Part shown: positions 32,408 through 41,773 of the stretch, piece by piece
Position numbering within the stretch: the first letter of the stretch is position 1
Layout of the letters: the number at the start of each line of letters is the position of its first letter
Assembly: GCF_000426485.1 (NCBI RefSeq)
Contig: NZ_KE384529.1
Span: 335,699-399,698 of the forward strand
DNA from: Indolivaga capnocytophagoides DSM 22835
GTDB taxonomy: Bacteria; Bacteroidota; Bacteroidia; Bacteroidales; Dysgonomonadaceae
DNA: 64,000 nucleotides
Reading direction: 5' to 3'
Position numbers and translations under genes: made by a program
Notes under the pieces: model-generated
Database searches by the model: none
Seen by the model: the letters and a program-made list of their open reading frames with translations, nothing else
What the model was told of the DNA's origin: nothing

Positions 32408-33070
32408 TCAATCTTTGTTTGCTGAAAGAATAACAAAAGAACGCTCTACTTTCTGACCGTTTTTGCTAATCGCATCTTCGGTTAACATTACCGACCGCAC
32501 ATTAATAAATCCCGAGCAGAAAAGGAATCCCTCGATATCTTCTGTTTCATAAAAAGTAAAACCTACTTGAGTAAAAGGCAATCCTTCCCCAAAAGATTTA
32601 CTCATAAAGCTGATAGCAATAGTGCCATTCCTATCCAAAATGCGGTATATCTCATCAAAGTATTTCTGAGGGTTATTCCAGAAATAAAGAGTGTTAACCG
32701 AAAAACAATAATTGAAAGAGGAAGACGGAATAAACGAAAAATCAGATTCGGAAGTATTGATAAATGCAGCGCGGCCAGACTTCACCAATTCCTTATTATT
32801 TAAATTTGACTCTTCTACCATCGCCTGTGAAATCTCCACACCTTGATACTTTAAAGTTGTTTCTCTTTCGAACAGATAAGATAAATGCATTCCGTTTCCA
32901 AATCCTATTTCAAATACTTTCGAGTTCGGGCGGATATCAAGAGTGTTTATGGTTTCAAATATCATATTGCAATTCGATTGAAACATATTCTCTCCTATTT
33001 GACGAGCCTCAGCACCTTCAGGACACCGCAATTGTTTAGATAACTCTTCATTACTGTATTTCATTTCCAA
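32408..33070 (-). CDS. Class I SAM-dependent methyltransferase
   Basis: 220 residues with the SAM-binding motif VFEIGFGNGMHLSYL (about 52-66), an acidic end of strand 2 (YQGVEIS), and FSVNTLYFW / IYRILDRNGTIAISF as post-motifs typical of Methyltransf_11/25. Substrate unknown. No signal peptide. It stands alone on the minus strand between the HD gene and the riboswitch region. Confidence 0.85.
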   Translation of the reverse strand: MEMKYSNEELSKQLRCPEGAEARQIGENMFQSNCNMIFETINTLDIRPNSKVFEIGFGNGMHLSYLFERETTLKYQGVEISQAMVEESNLNNKELVKSGRAAFINTSESDFSFIPSSSFNYCFSVNTLYFWNNPQKYFDEIYRILDRNGTIAISFMSKSFGEGLPFTQVGFTFYETEDIEGFLFCSGFINVRSVMLTEDAISKNGQKVERSFVILSANKD

Positions 33071-33345
33071 TCTTTTCTTTTTAGAATATCAAAAGTACTA
33101 AACTATCAGGAGAGTCAGAATCGCATTACGTAATGATTTGAAATGTACTCTATACCTATAAGTAGGTATAAATTTAGCGAATGAGCATAAAGCGCAGACT
33201 TAGTTGATATCAACTCTTTGCAAGACATCATAGAATACAATAGTAAGATTGATACACAACAAAAAAATGTGAGCTTCTCTTAGTCTGTATTTGAAAAGAA
33301 ATCCAGATAAAAGCTTTTTTAATGAAAGATCTAAAAAATGTTATT

Positions 33346-33353
33346 TACCTTTG
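33346..33353 (+). promoter_or_regulatory. Candidate -7 box for the riboswitch transcript
   Basis: TACCTTTG matches TAnnTTTG and lies about 45 bp before the conserved riboswitch core. A good -33 element was not seen. The 270 bp upstream (33071-33345) hold nothing else recognized. Confidence 0.5.
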
Positions 33354-33369
33354 TGTTTGATTTGGTGAT

Positions 33370-33545
33370 ACAATTAATATCCATTGATTGTGTGAAAAGG
33401 GAATCCGGTGAAAATCCGGAGCAGTGCCCGCTACTGTAAGTTTCATTGATAGCCTCAAAACCAATCTTCAAGCCACTGTTAATTAAAACGGGAAGGCATT
33501 TGAGGTGAAACAAGTCAGGAAACCTGCCAGATTATTGTAAATAAA
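33370..33545 (+). promoter_or_regulatory. Cobalamin riboswitch upstream of TonB receptor/PepSY operon
   Basis: Conserved core GGGAATCCGGTGAAAATCC, then GCAGTGCCCGCTACTGTAA (33411-33429) and, after a variable arm, the 3' box AAGTCAGGAAACCTGCC (33512-33528). These match the B12 riboswitch consensus closely. About 70 nt follow before the receptor ATG at 33602, room for an expression platform. Expected effect: repression of the operon when cobalamin is plentiful. Confidence 0.95.
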
Positions 33546-33601
33546 CATATTCCCGGGGTCAGGAATAAATTGTCTCATTATTTTAAGTACACTTTCTCTG
33601 A

Positions 33602-35992
33602 ATGAAAAAAAGAAGTTACGGACACCTCCATGTCCTAATGAGTGGGTTGCTATGCCTGCCTATGTTCTATGCGTCTACAATTCATGCACAAACAAGCAGT
33701 ATCACCGATACTGTACACTCCATCAAAGAAGTAACAGTATTAAGTAACAAAAAACAGGACATTAAAGTAACCCGTTTAAATGTACCTCTTACTTATTTAC
33801 CGGTTTCTGTCTCTACAGTTTCTAATACAGTATGGGATGTAAGAGGAATAACCCATATTCAGGATGCCATAAAATTCTTACCGGGAGCGCATATGCGTAC
33901 AGTCTATGGAGCCTACCAAAGACTAGAGGTCAGAGGTTTTGATGTTACCCCGATTATGATAGATGGAGTAAAGGATGAAAGATTTGTTCCACCCGGAAAC
34001 TCTGCGCCTTTTCCGGATTTTGCATCTGTTGAATCCATGGAGTTGTTAAAGGGACCGGCATCGGTTTTACACGGACAATTTGCTGCAGGAGGAATACTTA
34101 ATGTCGTACGTAAAGCTCCTTCGGTCGAAAATATTCTTAATACACGGTTGACATATGGATCGTATGACAACAAACAAGCGATGATCGATTTCGGTGGTTC
34201 AATATACAAATCACTGAGATACCGAACTGTATTTAATTTTTCTGACAACGAAGGATACAGACATACAAATGACAAAAGACTATCCGGTTATATGGCTTTA
34301 GCTTATGACATCGACAGTAAGCAGTCATTAGAACTGCGGGGAGGGTTCAACAGGGATAAATATGGCACAGATGTAGGCTTGCCTCCAACAATGTCGAATG
34401 ACATTTACAATACTGATGGAAATTTATATCTCTCAAAAGGAAGCTCATTAGCCGGATTAAACAGAAGAGCCAGATATAATAATGAATCCGATCTGTTCAT
34501 TAATAATGGAGTAAACATATCGGCCAGATATACCAACCAGATTTCACAGGCCTTCAACATCAATGAATATCTTACCTATACTTACGATATCTTAGACTAT
34601 TTCAGTACAGAACCTCTTAGTTATCTTACAAGCAACAATCCTATTTACAACCATTATTACAATGTGTCTCAAGCGGATGGAAGTATCACAAAGAAATACA
34701 TCAGTCTGGATACCGTACAATTAACTAATCCTTTAAAATTCGCCCACAAGTCTTATATGATAAACAATCATCTGGAGATTTCCGGTAAACTGAATTTAGG
34801 AAGTATAAAGTACGAATATCTGGGCGGATATGCTTTTGTCGGATATTTCAGGCACTCGTATAAAGGCTATAACAAAGCTCCGGCAACAGATCCCTTAAAT
34901 AGCAGCGGAGATGTATATGGTCCCGGACTTTATTCGAAGGTATCTGTTTATGATCCGCAAAGTATGGGTTATATGAAAACTAAGTTCAGCAAGGCTTACC
35001 CCTCGGAAATGTATTTGCATGGAATTTATCTCCAGAATATATTCGAACTAAGCAAACAACTTAAATTGATGTTAGCGGGGCGTTACGATTATGTAGACTA
35101 TAAAAAGACTATAAAAGATGACGACGTCACTGATGGCAAATGGAAATACGACAGAACACAACCTTATGTGTCAACCCAGAACTCGGCGTTTACATACCGT
35201 GCAGGACTAGTTTATCTGCCTATTGAATCTCTGTCTGTATATGGATCTTTCTCGAATTTCTTCCAGCCATACAGGGATTTTTACAGCGAAAACACAGTTT
35301 ATATCGACTCCGATGGTAATCGTTATGATCCGCAGAACAGCAAGGAAACATTTAAGCCCCAACGAGGATATCAAGGTGAAATCGGAGCCAGATATTCATT
35401 CAAGAATATCTTTTATGCTTCAGCAAGTGCTTATTATATAAAAAGAACCAATGAGAAAAAAAACCTGACAACTATTACTGAAGAAGGGGAAGACAAAGGC
35501 AAGTCTGTTGTCGGGCAGGTTGGAACAACCACATCGAAAGGTTTTGAACTGGAAGCAGGACTAAAGCCTGTAAAAAACCTTTCTCTCGCATTTGGATACA
35601 CATATACCCACGCAGTGGTAGGAGATATAAAAAAGACTATTTATCTGGATGTTGAAAACGACAAAGATGTACAACTTGCTTATGTTCCGCGTAATATGTT
35701 TTATACAACTGGTGATTATTTATTCTCATCGAATTTGTTAAAAGAGCTACAATTGAATTATACAGTTTCGTATACAGACAAAATGTATAGCAATCTCACT
35801 AAAGACGTTACTCTTGCATCTCATGTAATCACAGATTTAGGAGCATCCTACAAGCTAAACAACGGAGTGACAATCTCGGTGAATTTGAATAATGTCTTTG
35901 ACAAAGAGTATGCTACAAATACATACGGACGACAAATAATTCCGTCTATAGGACGAAATTACATGATATCACTGTCATATAGCTTAAAGTAA
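33602..35992 (+). CDS. TonB-dependent receptor, ferrisiderophore-receptor type
   Basis: 796 residues: signal peptide (about 1-30, ending STIHAQ), plug (about 55-200; VRGFDVTPIMIDGVKD, ELLKGPASVLHGQFAAGG), then a 22-strand-type barrel ending LSYSLK. The plug resembles FhuE/FecA-like siderophore receptors more than BtuB. Yet the gene follows a cobalamin riboswitch, so its substrate may be a corrinoid or cobalt complex (inference). Its stop codon directly abuts the ATG of the PepSY gene, a strong sign of translational coupling. Confidence 0.92.
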   Translation: MKKRSYGHLHVLMSGLLCLPMFYASTIHAQTSSITDTVHSIKEVTVLSNKKQDIKVTRLNVPLTYLPVSVSTVSNTVWDVRGITHIQDAIKFLPGAHMRTVYGAYQRLEVRGFDVTPIMIDGVKDERFVPPGNSAPFPDFASVESMELLKGPASVLHGQFAAGGILNVVRKAPSVENILNTRLTYGSYDNKQAMIDFGGSIYKSLRYRTVFNFSDNEGYRHTNDKRLSGYMALAYDIDSKQSLELRGGFNRDKYGTDVGLPPTMSNDIYNTDGNLYLSKGSSLAGLNRRARYNNESDLFINNGVNISARYTNQISQAFNINEYLTYTYDILDYFSTEPLSYLTSNNPIYNHYYNVSQADGSITKKYISLDTVQLTNPLKFAHKSYMINNHLEISGKLNLGSIKYEYLGGYAFVGYFRHSYKGYNKAPATDPLNSSGDVYGPGLYSKVSVYDPQSMGYMKTKFSKAYPSEMYLHGIYLQNIFELSKQLKLMLAGRYDYVDYKKTIKDDDVTDGKWKYDRTQPYVSTQNSAFTYRAGLVYLPIESLSVYGSFSNFFQPYRDFYSENTVYIDSDGNRYDPQNSKETFKPQRGYQGEIGARYSFKNIFYASASAYYIKRTNEKKNLTTITEEGEDKGKSVVGQVGTTTSKGFELEAGLKPVKNLSLAFGYTYTHAVVGDIKKTIYLDVENDKDVQLAYVPRNMFYTTGDYLFSSNLLKELQLNYTVSYTDKMYSNLTKDVTLASHVITDLGASYKLNNGVTISVNLNNVFDKEYATNTYGRQIIPSIGRNYMISLSYSLK

Positions 35993-37450
35993 ATGATAAA
36001 GAAGCTATTATATAAGTTTCACAGAATACTGGGTACACTACTCAGTATTCTGTTTGTATTATGGTTCCTTTCGGGATTTGTAATGATATATCATAACTTC
36101 CCCAAGATCAGCAATTCTGAGAAATATAAAGGATTAGTTGCTATTGATATACATACGTTACACCATTGCGACAGTATTTTATCTGCACTGAATTCCAATA
36201 GCAATACCGAATATTGCATATTAAAAGCTAAATCGGATGGTAATTTTCTGATTGAAACAAAAGACAAAGACAATACGTATCTGACTGATCAGAACGGAAC
36301 TTTCGGCGAGAGATATACTTATTCAGAAATATACAACTATGCATCAAACCTGAATACCTCTACGATAAGCAGGATAGACACAATCCATAGTTTGGATCGA
36401 TGGCTCCCGTACGATAAGTACATCGTCGATTTTCCCGCATATAAATTTCACTATAAAGATTCTTTACAATCCGAACTTTATGTATCCTCTTTAAGCGGAG
36501 AAGGTATACAATATACCAATTCCGACAACCGCTTCTGGGCATGGATAGGAGCTATTCCCCACTGGCTTTATATTGCAAATCTCAGACATAATACCGACCT
36601 ATGGAAAGGTATTGTAATCTGGCTTTCAGGTATAGGTTCTTTGCTATGTATAACAGGACTGATAATCGGATTCAGATCATTTTACAAACGATACAAACAG
36701 AAAAAAGAGATAAGCAGCCCCTATAAAAGATTTGCATACAAATGGCATCATATTCTGGGATTTATCTTTGGTATATTCGTTTTCACATTTGCATTCAGCG
36801 GAATGATGTCTTTACAAAAAGTCCCACAATGGATAATAAAGACATACAACACTGATTTTCAAACAACTGCGACACTCAATCCGTTAAAAAAACATCCGCT
36901 TGAGTATGCACTCAACTACAAGACTGTATTGCACCAATATGCAGGAAGTATCAAAAAACTGGAATGGGCATCTTTCGGCGATTTAGACTATTATAAAGCT
37001 GTTATCGGCGATAGTATGTATTACATCGATGCCACCTCTGATCGTGTAAAACCTCTGTGTTTATCACAGCATGACATCAAAAAACGATTACAAGCCATTC
37101 ACCCCGAACCGATAACTATCGAAGAACTTCACGATTATGATAATTACTACATACATAAAAGGAATAAACTCCCGTTACCGGTATATAAAGTATCAGTAGC
37201 CGATAGAGATAAAAGCCTTTATTATATCAATCCTTATACCGCCGATATAAGTTATTTCAATACAAATACCAAAGCCCGCAAATGGACATATCAGGCATTA
37301 CACAGCTTTAGTATAAAATGGTTACTGGATAGGCCTGTTCTTTGGAACATTCTGATGTGGACCATTATGATAGCAGGAACATTTATCTCTTTAACAGGAT
37401 TATACCTAAGCTATAAGGCAATCAGACGTAAACTGAGAAAAAAGGAATAG
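35993..37450 (+). CDS. PepSY-associated transmembrane protein
   Basis: 485 residues with four hydrophobic segments: about 12-34, 200-225, 250-278 and 445-470. Two large periplasmic regions lie between them, and conserved His residues flank membrane ends (KFHRILG, KWHHILG). This is the PepSY_TM family often encoded beside siderophore receptors, where inner-membrane metal reduction has been proposed. It shares an operon with the riboswitch-controlled receptor, suggesting a step after uptake across the outer membrane. No enzyme activity can be assigned from sequence. Confidence 0.88.
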   Translation: MIKKLLYKFHRILGTLLSILFVLWFLSGFVMIYHNFPKISNSEKYKGLVAIDIHTLHHCDSILSALNSNSNTEYCILKAKSDGNFLIETKDKDNTYLTDQNGTFGERYTYSEIYNYASNLNTSTISRIDTIHSLDRWLPYDKYIVDFPAYKFHYKDSLQSELYVSSLSGEGIQYTNSDNRFWAWIGAIPHWLYIANLRHNTDLWKGIVIWLSGIGSLLCITGLIIGFRSFYKRYKQKKEISSPYKRFAYKWHHILGFIFGIFVFTFAFSGMMSLQKVPQWIIKTYNTDFQTTATLNPLKKHPLEYALNYKTVLHQYAGSIKKLEWASFGDLDYYKAVIGDSMYYIDATSDRVKPLCLSQHDIKKRLQAIHPEPITIEELHDYDNYYIHKRNKLPLPVYKVSVADRDKSLYYINPYTADISYFNTNTKARKWTYQALHSFSIKWLLDRPVLWNILMWTIMIAGTFISLTGLYLSYKAIRRKLRKKE

Positions 37451-37467
37451 CATTTAAATGAATAATA

Positions 37468-37658
37468 AGCCTATTTCTGATCCAAACCCAATGTATAGAA
37501 ACTAGCTTTCAGCTCTTTCAAACACTGCAGGCATAAATATCCGGATACAACTTATATGCCAGAGCATCTGCATCTAAATATATCTATAGATAAAATATCA
37601 TTATGCCTGCATTCAAACTCCTTTCTGCAACAAGGGCACCGCTTTTTCTTAAACAGGT
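37468..37658 (-). pseudogene. Decayed copy of the Cys-rich CWC protein
   Basis: Read on the minus strand, this is similar base by base to the intact gene at 49662-49889: KKRCPCCRKEFECRHNDIL, then a diverged middle with an in-frame TAA, then YLCLQCLKELKASFYTLGL. The intact copy reads CLCLQCLKDLKASFYKQGL. Some cysteines of the middle are lost. It lies between the PepSY gene and the end of cobN, about 12 kb from its intact relative. Confidence 0.8.
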
Positions 37659-37679
37659 ATGACTTCTACAATAACATTA

Positions 37680-40600
37680 TCACTTTCCCATCTTTTTATT
37701 CAGATCTTTGAAAGTCGATTTTATAGAAATATTAAGATCGCTTTCAGATTTACCTTTATCAATATCATTCCCGCCTTTACTTGAAGATTTTAACTTCTGA
37801 AGAGCCGATTTATATCTCGATTTTTCTTCTGCTGACATTGACGGCATATCGTTTATCTTACCCGAAATATAGTCGATAAGTTTTTCATTATTACAAACAT
37901 TCAGATTACAGGCCAGTCCTACATCCTTAATTGTTTCATTAAACTGGGTCAGCATCTTATTTATAGTTTGCTCATCGGCTTGCCAATAACCTTTTCTTAC
38001 AGTTTCTATCATTCGGGAGAGCATCGATTGGTAAGCATACAAGTTACCACTGTCTTTGAATCGCTGCTTGATATTCAGCTTGTACTTATCTTCGATATAG
38101 GTTTCATAGATCTGATTCCAATCATTATCACTCACCGATTCGGGCATAGTAGCCTCCCACCCCCAGAGATTAAATACCATCTTATTAATAAAGCGGGCTC
38201 CGGCATATCCTTCGTTCACCATTTCATCAACCCACTTCGGATTCAGATAACGGGTTTTAAGCTCACGCCCAAGAAACTTTTCAAGAGTCTCCTGATTCGG
38301 AGCTGCCGGATCAATCATATTTGTCAGCATTACGGTAGGCGATTTTCCATCGAGTGTTCTGATAGCCATTGCCGTTGCCCCCAGATACTGAAACATATCA
38401 TCATTATCTAGCAAAGCATACATATTTGACGACCTGCTGTGCAAAGCCACTTTTGTTCCTGATAAAGCATTTTTAAACACATTCTTCGAGAAATCTTTCG
38501 GTAAGTAGGTATATTCGTCTTCAACTTTAGTCCCCCAGAAACCTTGTCCGTACAAATGCCCCATCCGGTTGAAATATATTTCTGCCACATCCTTTTCATC
38601 ATCCCACGTGCCGGACGCCTGAACCGTACCGCTTACACCTGTCCCGTATGATCCCGATGGGCTTGTAAATAAACGAACGGATGCAATACGCTGTGCCAAT
38701 GAATCATCGGCAACTCCCATTTTTTTCAATTTATCTTCCGATTCCAGAATATGCTGACGTACAAAGTTATTATCTTCATCTGCTGTTCTGGCTAGAGAAA
38801 CCGCCTTATCCAATAGAGCCATAAGCTCCGGAAATATATCCCGATACAATCCCGAGGGAGCGAAAACAACATCTACCCGAGGCCTTTTTAATTCCTCCTT
38901 GGGAATCAGTTCTAAATCCACGACCTGATCCGAACTGTTGTAAACAGGTCTTACCCCAAGCAGGCTGAATGCCTGGGCTTCCATAGTTCCCTCGTTACGG
39001 ATACATTCTACTGTCCATAGATTTATAGTTACTTTCGAAGGATACTCACCCTTGTTATCAGACCGATATTTAACGATCAACTCTTCGGCAAGTTTCTCAC
39101 CAAAGCTATAAGTAGCTCTCGAAGGTATCAGCCTCGGATCAAAAGCATAGAAGTTTTTACCGGTTGGTAATGAGCTTGGATTGCGAATGGGATCATTACC
39201 CGTACCGGAACGAATATATTTTCCATTCAGAGCATCTATAAAAGAATTCAGTTCTTCTTCTCCCGATTTTATCAGGTTATTTTTCACCTCTTGCCTGAAT
39301 TCATTTCTTTCATCGCCGGATATATCTTTTTTCATAGACATAATGGCATCAGTAGTACTTTCTATATACTTTTCGGGTGGAGATACTCCAAAAGTATGCA
39401 ATCCGAATGGAGTTTGCTTTTCTTCTATTTCTTTGATATAATCATCTATTATTTCCAGGTTCTGATCGGTTATACTATCTATACTCAGATCTTTCAAGAT
39501 ACCCAAAGAATCGATCTTAGATACCAGATCGTCGTATATTATGCGGGATGCTATCGGGCTTTTGCTTTTTTGATCATAATATTTTGATATACTATTTTTT
39601 ACGTCTCTCAACTCTGGGTTCAATGATGCTTTATCAAACGGAGGAGTCATGTGGTCTATTATTACAGCCTGTCCACGTCGTTTGGCCTGTAAACCCTCTC
39701 CAACATTATCGACAATATACGGATAGATATTCGGGATATCCATAATCAGGGCTTCGGGGTAATCGTCGCGATTCAATCCGGCTTCTTTTCCCGGCAGCCA
39801 CTCATGTGTTCCATGTGTTCCGATATGTGCTACGGCATCAGCTTTCAATCCGAACTTAAGGTACAGATAATATGCGAGATATTGATGTGGCGGAGGTACT
39901 AACGGATCGTGATACAAACTCTTTGCATTATCTTCCCATCCTCTTGGAGGTTGGGGTGTCAATACTATATTACCGTATTTAATCATAGGTAAAACAAAAT
40001 AGGTCTGCCCGTATTTATCAGTCCATGTCATCAACTGCGAGTCTTCGGGTCGCCCCCATTTATGCTCCATCTCTGCCCGTATTTTGGATGACATATTATT
40101 ATACCACTTCTTATATATATCCATCGGAACCAATACAGGCTCTCCTGTCTTCACTAATTTGTCTACTTCGGCAGGAGCCCACGACCCGATATTGCGTCCG
40201 GCATCCATAACCTTATTAAATACTGTCGCACTGTCTATCGGATTAGATCCGGTATTATATCCCTCATGCTGAAGTCTTTTCAGCATAGACACCAGACTAT
40301 TGGGTAAGACATTTAGATAACTTGCTCCGATATTTTCTTTTCCGGGAGGATAACTATAATATATCAGGGCTATATGTTTGTCTTTATTCGGCTTAGATTG
40401 TAGGTTATAAATATTTCTTATCCGACCAAGAATAGTTTTCATCTGATGATCAACTGCATTTTTGATTTTGACATTATGGCTGACATCATCAAAAACAACT
40501 GCTACAGACGGGTTGATATAACCTACCAGCTCAGGAATAGCTACCAAATTTGACCGATTATAGATATTGATCCCAATCAATGATTCTTCCCAGTCTTTCT

Positions 40601-41495
40601 GATTAGTGTCCAATATAATCCCATTAATGACCGGTATACCTAATTCTTCCAATACCGCTCTCTCCTGAGCGGGACGAATATTAAACCAACATCCCAAATT
40701 GAAAATGGTACTCACTTGAGGAATAGTATCGGAAGGTGTAAAATATCTTTTTAATGCTTCGTCTTGCTGGCTTCCGGGTTGTTGCGAGGTAAATACAGGC
40801 AGAACATTGAAGCCTTCATTTTCGATATTTTGTATAAAAACATCCATATATAAATATTGGGCTTTGGTAAGATCACTTCTCCCTACTACCAGTCCAATCC
40901 ATGGCTGAGACTCTTTCAGATCATGCCTTTCTGAAATAAAAGAACCGATGTTGGTATGCAACCTTTTATTCTTATAATTATAAATACCCGAAAACGGTGT
41001 CAGCTCAATATCTCCATAAGAACAATCGAATCCGAAATCTTTATTTAATTTTTGCAGAACGATATTCATTATATTATTTTCTCCACCATTTTTGAATGCT
41101 GCTAAAGTCCATTCATCAAAACGAACACCCCACGATTGCAACTCACTATCATACTCATGCGACATATTTAAGGCGTAGACCTTGGCCCCCCGATTGAGGG
41201 CGGATAACAGTTGAGCTTTCGCTTTGAATATATAACCATTATTATGTAAGGCTATAAATATCAAATCGGAATTTTCGAAGAAATCGAGATCACTCTCATG
41301 ATAATTAGAATAAATAAATTCCTGAAACTGACATTTTTTTGCAATATCCGGATATGTCTTTTTCAACAAATGCATACTTCGATTTACACTCGCACCAAAC
41401 CCATCATCAACCAGAAAGCTGACTTTTGTCTGCGATTGAAGAATTGAGGATAAACTCAAAAGTAAAATAAAAAACACCAATCGTTTTATTTTCAT
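37680..41495 (-). CDS. cobN: Exported CobN-like chelatase
   Basis: 1271-residue member of the CobN/BchH/ChlH family, whose cytosolic members insert Co or Mg into tetrapyrroles together with AAA+ partners. Conserved blocks are visible: GTHGTHEWLPGKEAGL, DNVGEGLQAKRRGQAVIIDH, EWTLAAF, and SGTVQASGTWDDEKDVAEIYFNRMGHLYG near the C-terminal third. Unusual points: an N-terminal signal peptide (about 1-21, SILQSQ) predicts a periplasmic protein, and no CobS/CobT-type ATPase is nearby. It closes the btuC-btuD-btuB-btuF run after a 278-bp gap. A role in handling or demetallating imported corrinoids is possible; CobN-like HmuS of haem operons is a precedent for a non-biosynthetic role (inference). Confidence 0.9.
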   Translation of the reverse strand: MKIKRLVFFILLLSLSSILQSQTKVSFLVDDGFGASVNRSMHLLKKTYPDIAKKCQFQEFIYSNYHESDLDFFENSDLIFIALHNNGYIFKAKAQLLSALNRGAKVYALNMSHEYDSELQSWGVRFDEWTLAAFKNGGENNIMNIVLQKLNKDFGFDCSYGDIELTPFSGIYNYKNKRLHTNIGSFISERHDLKESQPWIGLVVGRSDLTKAQYLYMDVFIQNIENEGFNVLPVFTSQQPGSQQDEALKRYFTPSDTIPQVSTIFNLGCWFNIRPAQERAVLEELGIPVINGIILDTNQKDWEESLIGINIYNRSNLVAIPELVGYINPSVAVVFDDVSHNVKIKNAVDHQMKTILGRIRNIYNLQSKPNKDKHIALIYYSYPPGKENIGASYLNVLPNSLVSMLKRLQHEGYNTGSNPIDSATVFNKVMDAGRNIGSWAPAEVDKLVKTGEPVLVPMDIYKKWYNNMSSKIRAEMEHKWGRPEDSQLMTWTDKYGQTYFVLPMIKYGNIVLTPQPPRGWEDNAKSLYHDPLVPPPHQYLAYYLYLKFGLKADAVAHIGTHGTHEWLPGKEAGLNRDDYPEALIMDIPNIYPYIVDNVGEGLQAKRRGQAVIIDHMTPPFDKASLNPELRDVKNSISKYYDQKSKSPIASRIIYDDLVSKIDSLGILKDLSIDSITDQNLEIIDDYIKEIEEKQTPFGLHTFGVSPPEKYIESTTDAIMSMKKDISGDERNEFRQEVKNNLIKSGEEELNSFIDALNGKYIRSGTGNDPIRNPSSLPTGKNFYAFDPRLIPSRATYSFGEKLAEELIVKYRSDNKGEYPSKVTINLWTVECIRNEGTMEAQAFSLLGVRPVYNSSDQVVDLELIPKEELKRPRVDVVFAPSGLYRDIFPELMALLDKAVSLARTADEDNNFVRQHILESEDKLKKMGVADDSLAQRIASVRLFTSPSGSYGTGVSGTVQASGTWDDEKDVAEIYFNRMGHLYGQGFWGTKVEDEYTYLPKDFSKNVFKNALSGTKVALHSRSSNMYALLDNDDMFQYLGATAMAIRTLDGKSPTVMLTNMIDPAAPNQETLEKFLGRELKTRYLNPKWVDEMVNEGYAGARFINKMVFNLWGWEATMPESVSDNDWNQIYETYIEDKYKLNIKQRFKDSGNLYAYQSMLSRMIETVRKGYWQADEQTINKMLTQFNETIKDVGLACNLNVCNNEKLIDYISGKINDMPSMSAEEKSRYKSALQKLKSSSKGGNDIDKGKSESDLNISIKSTFKDLNKKMGK

Positions 41496-41773
41496 GATAA
41501 TGCAATCTAAGAACTCAAAACCTTATTTTATTCTATTGTGATACTTTATTTGTAGGACTAAAAGGTAACACCTATATCGATTTTTCACATCACATTACCT
41601 TTTTCTTGCTACTGTAATTCAATACGTTAAAAACAAAAGGTTACAAAGGTTACTCTCTTTGTGTATATTTTCGGTTGTTACCCTTTTCTATTTCAAGCTC
41701 CGTTTTCTCCACCCTTTCATGGCTTTTGCTAATAGATAAAACTCACAAAAGAACCTGTAATATGGAATGAGCT
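41496..41773. other. btuF-cobN spacer
   Basis: 278 bp, the only long gap within the btu-cobN run. It contains several GGTTAC/GTTACC-like boxes (around 41562, 41596, 41638, 41647, 41678), two of them as a direct repeat AGGTTACAAAGGTTAC. A separate promoter or operator for cobN is possible; nothing firmer is seen. Confidence 0.35.
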
